A DNA stretch of 64,000 nt, taken from contig JALHQA010000001.1 of the NCBI GenBank assembly GCA_022842205.1, forward strand, positions 434,001 to 498,000, read 5' to 3'. Positions within the stretch are counted from its first letter, which is position 1; each line of letters begins with the position of its first letter. Made by a program: the position numbers and the translations under genes. Below the pieces are notes generated by a model. The model ran no database searches. It saw only the letters and a program-made list of their open reading frames with translations, and was not told where the DNA came from. This DNA comes from Hyphomicrobiales bacterium. GTDB lineage: Bacteria > Pseudomonadota > Alphaproteobacteria > Rhizobiales > Methylopilaceae. This document shows positions 7,613-17,038 of this stretch, piece after piece.

Positions 7613-8401
7613 ATGGTGGTGCAGCTCAATTTCCGTCAGCAGGCCATTCTCGATCACGCGCGCCTGCACGGCCGGGTGACGGTCGAGGATCTCGCGGTCA
7701 AGTTCGACGTCACGCCGCAGACAATCCGCAAGGATCTCAACGAGCTCTGCGACATGCATCTGCTGTCGCGCGTGCATGGCGGTGCGATGATCGCCTCCGG
7801 CGTCGAGAACCTCGGCTATGCCGCGCGCCGCCAGATCGCAGCCGCCGAAAAACGCGCCATCGGCGAGGCCGCTGCCAAGCTTATTCCGAACAATTCCTCG
7901 CTGTTTCTCAATATCGGCACGACGACGGAGGAAGTGGCGCGGGCACTGACCGGACATGAAGGCCTGCTGGTCATCACCAACAATCTCAACATCGCAACGC
8001 TGCTCTATCCTCACCCGAAGATCGACGTCATCGTCGCCGGCGGGCCGGTGCGACGTACGGACGGCGGCGTGATCGGCGGCGCCGCCGTCGACTTCATCAA
8101 ACAGTTCAAGGTCGATTATGCGGTCGTCGGCACCTCGGCGATCGATTCCGAAGGTGCGCTGCTCGACTACGATTTCCGCGAGGTGAAGGTCAGCCAGGCG
8201 ATCATCGGCAATTCGCGCCAGATTATTCTCGTTGCCGACCGGTCGAAATTCGAGCGCACGGCGCCCATCCGCGTCGCGCACATGTCGCAGATCAACGTGT
8301 TCGTCACCGACTGGCTAAGCTCCGGCACGATCGCCGGAATCTGCCGCGCCCACGAGGTCGAGGTGGTGGAGGCGACGGGCGAGCCGGACGATCCGGATTA
8401 A
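7613..8401 (+). CDS. glpR: DeoR-family repressor, GlpR-like
   Basis: A 262-residue DeoR-family protein. The N-terminal helix-turn-helix is VTVEDLAVKFDVTPQTIRKDLNEL. The C-terminal sugar-phosphate sensor shows NIGTTTEEVARAL, the DYAVVGTSAIDSEGALLDYDFREVKVSQAII core and LVADRSKFER, as in glycerol-3-phosphate-responsive GlpR. It lies just upstream of glpD and the glycerol importer genes, and the gap between it and glpD holds three TTTCGTTT repeats that look like its binding sites. It is expected to repress the glp operon until glycerol-3-phosphate accumulates. Confidence 0.88.
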   Translation: MVVQLNFRQQAILDHARLHGRVTVEDLAVKFDVTPQTIRKDLNELCDMHLLSRVHGGAMIASGVENLGYAARRQIAAAEKRAIGEAAAKLIPNNSSLFLNIGTTTEEVARALTGHEGLLVITNNLNIATLLYPHPKIDVIVAGGPVRRTDGGVIGGAAVDFIKQFKVDYAVVGTSAIDSEGALLDYDFREVKVSQAIIGNSRQIILVADRSKFERTAPIRVAHMSQINVFVTDWLSSGTIAGICRAHEVEVVEATGEPDDPD

Positions 8402-8416
8402 TCAAAACTAAGATAA

Positions 8417-8469
8417 TTTTCGTTTTTTGTTTCGTTTTTGCCGGATTGCGCGCGCTTTGATTTTCGTTT
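8417..8469. promoter_or_regulatory. Three TTTCGTTT repeats, probable GlpR operators
   Basis: TTTTCGTTT occurs at 8417-8425, TTTCGTTTTT at 8430-8439 and TTTTCGTTTA at 8461-8470, all in the same orientation. DeoR-family regulators commonly bind such direct repeats. The stretch lies between the GlpR-like gene and glpD, where the glp promoter should be. Confidence 0.6.
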
Positions 8470-8525
8470 AGCGTCTTTCTACGGGCGCGGACGAAGAAGC
8501 TGCGCTATTGGGCGAGGACGCGAAT

Positions 8526-10037
8526 TTGGCCAGCACGGCCTACGACATCGCCGTCATCGGCGGCGGCATCAACGGATGCGGCATCGCGCGCGATGCCGCC
8601 GGCCGGGGCCTCTCGGTCTATCTGTGCGAGCAGAGCGATTTCGCCTCCGCGACCTCCTCCGCCTCGACCAAGCTCATTCATGGCGGGCTGCGCTATCTCG
8701 AATATTACGAGTTCCGGCTGGTCCGCGAGGCGCTGATCGAGCGAGAGCGGCTGCTGAAAATCGCGCCGCACATCATCTGGCCGCTGCGTTTCGTGCTGCC
8801 GCATCACGAGGGCCTGCGCCCGCGCTGGATGCTGCGCCTTGGCCTGTTTCTCTACGACCATCTCGGAGGACGGAAAATTCTTCCGCCTTCACGCAGCCTT
8901 GAACTTCGCGCGAGCCCCTACGGCGCACCGCTGAAAAGCACCTACACCTCAGCATTCGAATACTCCGACTGCTGGGTTGAGGATGCGCGGCTGGTCGTGC
9001 TCAACGCCATGGACGCCGCGGCACGCGGCGCCGATCTCAATCCGCGCACGAAATGCATCTCGGCGCGGCGCGACGGCGGTCTGTGGCGGGTCGAGGTTGA
9101 GGGGCCGCGCGGACACGCAACGATTCTCGCGAAATGTCTCGTCAATGCCGCCGGCCCCTGGGTCGGCGATGTGCTGCACGACCAACTGCACATCCCGGTG
9201 CCGGCACCGATACGGCTCGTCAAAGGCAGCCATGTTGTCGTGCCGAAACTCTTCGACCACGACCACGCCTATATTTTCCAGAATGCGGACAATCGCATTA
9301 TCTTTGCAATCCCCTACGAGCGCGATTTCACGCTGATCGGCACGACCGATCAGGACTACAAGGGCGATCCGGCCGCCGTCGCGGCAACCGGCGCCGAGAT
9401 CGAATATCTCTGCGCGTCCGCCAGCGAATATTTCGCAAAGCCTGTCAAGCCGGGCGACGCGGTATGGACGTATTCCGGCGTACGGCCGCTCTATGACGAC
9501 GGTGCGTCCGACGCACAGGAAGCGACGCGCGATTACGTCCTCAATCTCGACGCTCCCGAGCAGCAGGCGCCACTGCTGACGATTTTTGGAGGCAAGATCA
9601 CGACCTATCGCCGCCTGGCGGAAGAGGTTCTGGAGCGGCTGTCCCGTCATCTCCCTGCGGGCAAGCCCTGGACCTCGACGGCAGCACTGCCGGGCGGCGA
9701 CTTTCATCACGATGGCGTGGATAGCCTGATCGCCGTGCTGTCCGCGACTTATCCTTTTATTGGACAGGACTACGCGCGGCGTCTTGTCCGTGCCTACGGC
9801 ACGCGCGCCGAGCTCATTCTCGGCGGCGCACGGCGGATGGAGGACCTCGGCCGCGTCTTCGGCGCGGACCTGACAGAAGCCGAGGTGCAGTACCTCATGC
9901 AGAACGAATGGGCGCAGACGCCCGACGATGTGTTGTGGCGGCGCAGCAAGCTCGGGCTTCGCATCAGCACCGAGGATCGTGCCGCACTCGACATGTTCAT
10001 GCGCACCGGGCGGCGCGCGGCCCACAGCGCGGCGTGA
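8526..10037 (+). CDS. glpD: Aerobic glycerol-3-phosphate dehydrogenase
   Basis: A 503-residue FAD enzyme that oxidises sn-glycerol-3-phosphate to dihydroxyacetone phosphate and feeds electrons to quinone at the inner membrane. The FAD-binding motif DIAVIGGGINGCGIARDAAGRG opens the protein. It is followed by the GlpD signatures ASTKLIHGGLRYLEYYEFRLV, TTDQDY and IFGGKITTYRRLAEE. The C-terminal helical domain ends with the WRRSKLGLR segment. The start is probably TTG 8526 with GAGGA about 8 nt upstream; another TTG lies six codons earlier. It is the first gene of the glpD-STPQUV operon. Glycerol kinase, needed to make its substrate, is not in this window. Confidence 0.95.
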   Translation: MASTAYDIAVIGGGINGCGIARDAAGRGLSVYLCEQSDFASATSSASTKLIHGGLRYLEYYEFRLVREALIERERLLKIAPHIIWPLRFVLPHHEGLRPRWMLRLGLFLYDHLGGRKILPPSRSLELRASPYGAPLKSTYTSAFEYSDCWVEDARLVVLNAMDAAARGADLNPRTKCISARRDGGLWRVEVEGPRGHATILAKCLVNAAGPWVGDVLHDQLHIPVPAPIRLVKGSHVVVPKLFDHDHAYIFQNADNRIIFAIPYERDFTLIGTTDQDYKGDPAAVAATGAEIEYLCASASEYFAKPVKPGDAVWTYSGVRPLYDDGASDAQEATRDYVLNLDAPEQQAPLLTIFGGKITTYRRLAEEVLERLSRHLPAGKPWTSTAALPGGDFHHDGVDSLIAVLSATYPFIGQDYARRLVRAYGTRAELILGGARRMEDLGRVFGADLTEAEVQYLMQNEWAQTPDDVLWRRSKLGLRISTEDRAALDMFMRTGRRAAHSAA

Positions 10038-10047
10038 GGAAACACCG

Positions 10048-11139
10048 ATGTCGCTCACGCTTCAGAACGTAACCAAAAAGGCCGGCGCGGCGACGCACAT
10101 CTCGGATGTGTCGATCGAGCTTGCGTCCGGCTCGCTCAACGTTTTGCTGGGCCCGACGCTTGCCGGAAAGACGACATTGATGCGGCTGATGGCCGGGCTC
10201 GAAGCACCGACGTCGGGCCGCGTGCTTTTCGACGGCAAGGACGTCACGGGAGTTCCCGTCCAGAAGCGCAATGTGGCGATGGTCTATCAGCAGTTCATCA
10301 ATTACCCGTCGCTGTCCGTTTACGAGAACATTGCTTCGCCCTTGCGCGTTGCCGGCCTTGCAAAGGCCGAGATCGACACGCGCGTGCGCGAGGCCGCGGC
10401 TCTGCTGCGGCTTGAGCCCATGTTTGGACGGACACCGCTCGAACTCTCGGGCGGACAGCAGCAGCGCACGGCGCTGGCGCGCGCGCTTGTCAAACGCGCG
10501 CCGCTGGTCCTGCTCGACGAACCGCTGGCCAATCTCGACTACAAACTGCGCGAGGAATTGCGCGAGGAACTGCCTAAGATATTTTCGGCATCAGGCGCGG
10601 TGCTGGTCTACGCGACGACGGAACCGTCCGAGGCGCTGCAACTCGGTGGCAATACGGCGACGCTCGATCGCGGGCGCATGACGCAGTTCGGCCGGACCAT
10701 CGATGTGTACCGCCGCCCTGTTGACCGCATCACGGCCGAGACGTTTTCCGATCCTCCGATGAATTTCGTTTCGGCCGAGATTGGCGCCGGCGTGGCGCGG
10801 CTGCCCGGCGATGTCGTGCTGCCCTGCCGCGGCCCGCTGTCCGGCCTGCCGGACGGTCCGGTGACGCTCGGCTTCCGGCCGAACCATCTGCATCTGCGTC
10901 GTACCGACGGCGACACCGCATCCGTGCACGCCAAAGTCGCCGTGGTGGAGATCACGGGTTCGGAGAGCTTCATCCATGTCCGCCATCCCGGCGGAGACTG
11001 GATCGCGCTGACGCATGGCGTGCACGAGCTGAAGCCCGGATCGCCCGTCGAACTCTATCTCGATCCACACCACATGTTCGTATTCGGCGCGGACGACCGG
11101 CTCGTCGCCGCACCGAAACCCACCGCAGCGGCGGCCTGA
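10048..11139 (+). CDS. glpS: Glycerol ABC transporter ATPase GlpS (H-loop His missing)
   Basis: A 363-residue ABC ATPase of the MalK/UgpC type with a C-terminal TOBE-like domain. Walker A is GPTLAGKTTL, the signature LSGGQQQR (residues 133-140) is intact and Walker B is LVLLDEP. The switch region reads YATTEPSEAL where MalK-type proteins have YVTHDQxEA, so Thr191 replaces the catalytic switch histidine. This is the first of two different ATPases. In rhizobia GlpS and GlpT energise the GlpPQ glycerol permease. It starts at ATG 10048, 10 nt after glpD. Its own ATP site is predicted to be slow or inactive, with its signature motif completing the site of GlpT. Confidence 0.93.
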   Translation: MSLTLQNVTKKAGAATHISDVSIELASGSLNVLLGPTLAGKTTLMRLMAGLEAPTSGRVLFDGKDVTGVPVQKRNVAMVYQQFINYPSLSVYENIASPLRVAGLAKAEIDTRVREAAALLRLEPMFGRTPLELSGGQQQRTALARALVKRAPLVLLDEPLANLDYKLREELREELPKIFSASGAVLVYATTEPSEALQLGGNTATLDRGRMTQFGRTIDVYRRPVDRITAETFSDPPMNFVSAEIGAGVARLPGDVVLPCRGPLSGLPDGPVTLGFRPNHLHLRRTDGDTASVHAKVAVVEITGSESFIHVRHPGGDWIALTHGVHELKPGSPVELYLDPHHMFVFGADDRLVAAPKPTAAAA

Positions 11140-11149
11140 GGAGACCGGA

Positions 11150-12231
11150 ATGGCTGCGATCACTCTCGAACGTCTTGCTCATTCCTACCTGCCCAATCCG
11201 CGCAGCGACGCGGACTATGCGCTGAAGCCGCTCGACATCACATGGCGCGACGGCGGTGCTTACGCCCTGCTCGGCCCGTCTGGCTGCGGCAAGACGACCT
11301 TGCTGAACATCATTTCGGGGCTTGTGAGGCCGAGCGCGGGCCGCGTGTTGTTCGACGGCACCGACGTCACCCATACGCCGACCGAAAGCCGGAACATCGC
11401 GCAGGTCTTCCAGTTCCCGGTCGTCTACGACACGATGAGCGTCTACGAGAACCTCGCATTTCCGCTCAAGAACCGCGGACTGTCGCGGAGCGCGACCGAC
11501 GCGCGCGTGCGCGAAATCGCGGAAATGCTTGGCCTGACTTCCGATCTTGAACGCCGCGCGGCCAGGCTGACGGCCGACGCAAAGCAGAAGATTTCGCTTG
11601 GGCGCGGGCTCGTGCGCGCCGACACCAATGCCATTCTTTTCGACGAGCCGCTGACCGTGATTGATCCGCTGCTGAAATGGGAGTTGCGCGCCCATCTGAA
11701 GCAGCTACACCAGAAGGTGGGCCGGACCATGATCTATGTGACGCACGACCAGACGGAGGCGATGACCTTCGCCGACACCGTCGTCGTGATGTATGACGGC
11801 GGCGTGGTGCAGATCGGTACGCCGGCAGAACTGTTCCTCCGTCCCGCCCATACATTTGTCGGCTACTTCATCGGCTCGCCGGGCATGAACGTCCTGCCCG
11901 CGCGCGTCGAAGGCGATGTTGCCCATGTCGGCGGCACGGCGATCAAGCTCGCGCGCGGCTACCCTGATCTCCCGCCCGGCCAGAGGATCGAAATCGGCAT
12001 CCGCCCCGAGGACATGCGCCTCAAGGCGAGCGGCGAGGGACTGCCCATCCGCATCGGACGCGTCGACGATATCGGACGCATCAAGATCGCCCGCGCGCGC
12101 TTCGAGGAACACGACATTAACGTCGTCGTGCCCGAAGACGCGATCATCCCCGGCGAAACGGCCAAAGCCGTTCCGGCGCCGGAGCGCGTGCATGTCTATG
12201 CCGACGGCCATCTCGTCGAAGGAGCCGCGTG

Positions 12232-12232
<1 letters not shown>
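11150..12232 (+). CDS. glpT: Glycerol ABC transporter ATPase GlpT (signature motif degenerate)
   Basis: A 360-residue MalK-type ATPase. Walker A (GPSGCGKTTLLNIISG), Walker B (AILFDEPL) and the H-loop (IYVTHDQTEAM, His199) are all intact. Where LSGGQ should be, the protein reads LTADAKQK (residues 140-147). It is therefore the mirror image of GlpS: good catalytic residues, poor signature. A TOBE-type regulatory domain follows after residue 240. The gene starts 10 nt after glpS and its stop overlaps the glpP start by 1 nt (TGATG). The pair should form an obligate heterodimer under the GlpP-GlpQ channel. Confidence 0.93.
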
Positions 12233-13897
<1,665 letters not shown>

Positions 13898-13898
<1 letters not shown>

Positions 13899-14197
13899 TG
13901 GAAGGTTTTGCCCAGAGCTTCGCGTGGATGGCGTGGACGTGGCAGACGGCCACGTTCTTCGCGACCATCATCCTGATCCTGATCGGCATGACGGTGTGGG
14001 AGACAGTCTCGCCATCCGGCGAGCGGCTCGGTGTTTTACGCATCACGACAACGCGCGGCGACCGGCTGTTCATCTCGCTGCTCGGCGCGGCCTATATCCA
14101 TCTCGCATGGCTTGGCCTGATCGGCCCCGATGTTCCGCTCTATTGGGCAACATTGATTTCGTTCGTCTATGCACTCGGCGTGTTCCGCTGGGTCTGA
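13898..14197 (+). CDS. glpU: GlpU, small membrane protein of the glycerol importer (DUF2160-like)
   Basis: A 99-residue membrane protein with about three helices: one in FFATIILILIGMTVWE, one in LFISLLGAAYIHLAWLGLIG and one at the C-terminus ending ALGVFRWV. A polar SGERLGVLRITTTRGDR loop separates the first two. Its position between glpQ and the binding-protein gene matches glpU of the rhizobial glpSTPQUV operons. Its exact role is not established, but it is kept with the transporter. The start ATG 13898 overlaps the glpQ stop. Confidence 0.88.
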
Positions 14198-14268
14198 GAC
14201 GTCGCTGAATTCCGCCGGACATGCGTCCGATCCGGTGGTGCATACAAACGGACGCGGGAGGAAACCAG

Positions 14269-16053
14269 ATGCGTAGCAACCTGACAGCCACGGCGACGGC
14301 CCTGGCGCTGGTGCTCGGAACCGTCCCGGCCTTTGCGGACATGGACGCCGCGAAGAAATGGGTCGACAACGAGTTCCAGCCTTCGACGCTGTCGAAGGAA
14401 GACCAGATGAAGGAAATGGAATGGTTCATCAAGGCGGCGGAACCGTTCAAGGGCATGGAAATCAACGTCGTGTCGGAAACGATCACGACGCATGAATATG
14501 AAGCGAAGACCCTCGCAAAGGCTTTCTCTGAAATCACCGGTATCAAGCTGACGCACGATCTCATCCAGGAAGGTGACGTCGTCGAGAAGATCCAGACGCA
14601 GATGCAGTCCGGAAAGAACATCTACGATGCGTGGGTCAACGACTCGGACCTCATCGGGACGCATTTTCGCTACAAGCAGGCGGTAAACCTCACCGACTGG
14701 ATGGCGAACGAGGGCAAGGACGTCACTTTGCCGACGCTCGACATCGACGACTTCATCGGAAAATCCTTCACCACCGCACCAGACGGCAATCTGTACCAGC
14801 TGCCCGACCAGCAGTTCGCGAACCTTTACTGGTTCCGCTACGACTGGTTCACCGATCCGAAGAACAAGGAGGCCTTCAAGGCCAAGTATGGCTACGAGCT
14901 CGGCGTGCCGGTGAACTGGTCGGCCTATGAAGACATCGCCGAGTTCTTCACCAACGAGGTGAAGGAAGTGGATGGCCAGAAGATCTACGGCCATATGGAC
15001 TACGGCAAGAAGGATCCTTCGCTCGGCTGGCGTTTCACCGACGCCTGGTTGTCGATGGCCGGCAACGGCGACAAGGGCATTCCCAATGGAAAGCCTGTCG
15101 ACGAATGGGGCATCCGCATGGAGGGCTGCAATCCGGTCGGCTCGTCTGTCACGCGCGGCGGCGACACCAATGGTGCCGCGGCTGTGTACTCGATCGAGAA
15201 ATACATCGACTGGATGAAGAAGTACGCACCGCCGCAGGCCAACGGCATGACTTTCTCGGAATCGGGCCCGGTTCCGGCGCAGGGCCAGATCGCCCAGCAG
15301 ATCTTCTGGTATACCGCCTTCACCGCCGACATGGTGAAGGACGGGCTGCCGGTCGTGAACGCGGACGGCACGCCGAAATGGCGCATGGCCCCCTCGCCGC
15401 ATGGCTCCTACTGGAAGGACGGCATGAAGCTCGGCTATCAGGACGCCGGTTCGTGGACGCTTCTGAAGTCCACGCCGGTCGACCGCCGCAAGGCGGCCTG
15501 GCTGTATGCACAGTTCGTGACCTCGAAATCGGTTTCGCTGAAGAAGAGCCATGTCGGCCTGACCTTCATCCGCGAGAGCGACATCTGGGACAAGAGCTTC
15601 ACGGAACGGGCGCCGAAACTTGGCGGCCTCGTCGAATTCTACCGCTCGCCAGCGCGCGTGCAGTGGACCCCGACGGGCGTGAATATCCCCGACTATCCGA
15701 AGCTCGCGCAGCTGTGGTGGCAGAACATCGGCGATGCGTCGTCGGGTGCGAAGACGCCGCAGGCGGCGATGGATGCTCTTGCCGAAGCGCAGGACCAGGT
15801 GCTCGGACGTCTTGAGCGCGCTGGCGTGCAGGGCGAGTGCGGTCCGAAGCTGAACAAGGAAGAGACCGCCGAGTACTGGATCGAAAAGGCGAGAAAGGAC
15901 GGCAATATCGCGCCGCAGGCCAAGCTTGAGAACGAGAAGCCTCCGGGCGAAACGGTCGACTACGACACGCTGATCAAGTCCTGGCCGGCAACGCCGCCGG
16001 ATGCGCGCGCTTCGACCGGAGGGGCCGCGACCGAACCGGCCGTCGCCAAGTAA
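14269..16053 (+). CDS. glpV: Glycerol ABC transporter substrate-binding protein GlpV
   Basis: A 594-residue periplasmic binding protein, longer than most of its class. It has a signal peptide (MRSNLTATATALALVLGTVP, cleavage near AFA-DMD). The mature protein shows YQLPDQQFANLYWFRYDWF and a region rich in aromatic residues, as expected of a family-1 solute-binding protein for polyols. The last 100 residues form an extra polar tail (KLNKEETAEYWIEKARKDGN). The ATG at 14269 has a GGGAGG ribosome-binding site; an earlier in-frame ATG at 14221 would bury the signal peptide. It closes the operon and is followed by a strong terminator. Confidence 0.93.
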   Translation: MRSNLTATATALALVLGTVPAFADMDAAKKWVDNEFQPSTLSKEDQMKEMEWFIKAAEPFKGMEINVVSETITTHEYEAKTLAKAFSEITGIKLTHDLIQEGDVVEKIQTQMQSGKNIYDAWVNDSDLIGTHFRYKQAVNLTDWMANEGKDVTLPTLDIDDFIGKSFTTAPDGNLYQLPDQQFANLYWFRYDWFTDPKNKEAFKAKYGYELGVPVNWSAYEDIAEFFTNEVKEVDGQKIYGHMDYGKKDPSLGWRFTDAWLSMAGNGDKGIPNGKPVDEWGIRMEGCNPVGSSVTRGGDTNGAAAVYSIEKYIDWMKKYAPPQANGMTFSESGPVPAQGQIAQQIFWYTAFTADMVKDGLPVVNADGTPKWRMAPSPHGSYWKDGMKLGYQDAGSWTLLKSTPVDRRKAAWLYAQFVTSKSVSLKKSHVGLTFIRESDIWDKSFTERAPKLGGLVEFYRSPARVQWTPTGVNIPDYPKLAQLWWQNIGDASSGAKTPQAAMDALAEAQDQVLGRLERAGVQGECGPKLNKEETAEYWIEKARKDGNIAPQAKLENEKPPGETVDYDTLIKSWPATPPDARASTGGAATEPAVAK

Positions 16054-16068
16054 AGAACTTCCGCAAAC

Positions 16069-16100
16069 AAAAGAGGCCGGGAGCGATCCCGGCCTCTTTT
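16069..16100. terminator. Strong bidirectional terminator after glpV
   Basis: A perfect 14-bp stem: 16069-16082 pairs with 16087-16100, closed by a GCGA (GNRA-type) tetraloop. The arms begin with AAAA and end with TTTT, so it works in both directions. It separates glpV from the convergent HutX-like gene. Confidence 0.9.
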
Positions 16101-16116
16101 CATTTGGTCCGTTGGA

Positions 16117-16623
16117 TCAGGCGGCCATACGCGCTTTGAGAGCTTCGAACTTTTCCAGCTGCTCGGGCAGTAGATTGCGTTCCTTGTCGCGGCGCACGAA
16201 CACCTTGAACATCGACTCGCCCTCGCCGTTGAAGAACTGCACCGAGCAGGAGCGGCGGCCATGGAACAGCCGGTCGATCAGAAAGATCTCCTTGCAGTTG
16301 GCCGCCCGGATATGGCCGCCGATCGGGCTGTCGCCGTGAATGTTGAAATAGCCCTGGCCGTGCGTACCGGCCGGCAGGCTGCCTTCGACTTCGGCGACGA
16401 TATCCTTGGTATGGATCAGAAACAGGACATTCCCCCATGAGGTGAGTTCGCCCCAGATCTCGTCGAAGCGCGCGCCGTCCACGAACACCGCTTCGCCGGC
16501 GGGAAGTTCGGAGAGTACCGCGCGCAGCGGAACGTTCTCCTGCCGGGCGATGGCCTCCAGAACACCATCGGGTTTCGCCGCAAGCGCGGCACGAATCTTC
16601 TCGACGTCAACCGCAATGTTCAT
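16117..16623 (-). CDS. hutX: HutX/ChuX-like cytosolic heme-handling protein
   Basis: A 168-residue protein of the heme-utilisation carrier family. Typical features are the helical start IRAALAAKPDGVLEAIARQENVPLRAVLSELP, WGNVLFLIHTKDIVAEVEGSLP, and HGQGYFNIHGDSPIGGHIRA, where conserved His residues can contact heme. RLFHGRRSCSVQFFNGEGESMFKVF closes the fold. It is thought to accept heme from the importer and deliver it to a degrading enzyme. It starts 6 nt after the HmuQ-like gene with GGAG upstream, so it is the last gene of the receptor-HmuQ-HutX unit. Confidence 0.88.
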   Translation of the reverse strand: MNIAVDVEKIRAALAAKPDGVLEAIARQENVPLRAVLSELPAGEAVFVDGARFDEIWGELTSWGNVLFLIHTKDIVAEVEGSLPAGTHGQGYFNIHGDSPIGGHIRAANCKEIFLIDRLFHGRRSCSVQFFNGEGESMFKVFVRRDKERNLLPEQLEKFEALKARMAA

Positions 16624-16628
16624 CGCGT

Positions 16629-16973
16629 TCACTCCGCCGCGACCGGCTGCTGGTTGACGATGTGCTGGAACACCTCGAAGCCCTCGAACTGCGGATGGCC
16701 GAGATAGGTCGGCTTCGGCCGGTCGCTTGTATTGGCGCGCGCATGCGAGGCGCGGAACTGGTCCGACTTCGTCCAGGCCTCGAAGTCGGCCTTGGTTTCC
16801 CACACCGTGTGCGAGGCGTAGAGGATATGATCCTCGTGCTCCGGACCGCGCAGCATGTGGAATTCAACGAAGCCTTTCAGTTCGTGAAGCGTGCTCTGGC
16901 GCGTCAGCCAGATCTCCTCGAATTCCTTCGTCGTGTCCTTACCGACTTTAAAGCGGTTCATCGCGATAAACAT
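16629..16973 (-). CDS. hmuQ: IsdG/HmuQ-type heme-degrading monooxygenase
   Basis: A 114-residue ABM-fold protein. The three residues that define IsdG-type heme oxygenases are in place: Asn6 (MFIAMNRF), Trp67 (FEAWTKS) and His77 (RASHARAN), nearly the same numbering as IsdG (N7/W67/H77). It should open the heme ring and release iron in the cytosol. The ATG at 16973 has AGAGGAAG upstream; the frame is open further but that part is the tail end of the receptor gene in another frame. It lies between the receptor and HutX genes, as expected for a heme assimilation operon. HmuQ/HmuD is the rhizobial name. Confidence 0.88.
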   Translation of the reverse strand: MFIAMNRFKVGKDTTKEFEEIWLTRQSTLHELKGFVEFHMLRGPEHEDHILYASHTVWETKADFEAWTKSDQFRASHARANTSDRPKPTYLGHPQFEGFEVFQHIVNQQPVAAE

Positions 16974-17038
16974 TGAACTTCCTCTTGTTTGGCTGGGAAC
17001 GCGAAGAACCTTTGACCTCCGCGCCTCCTGGCTGGTTG

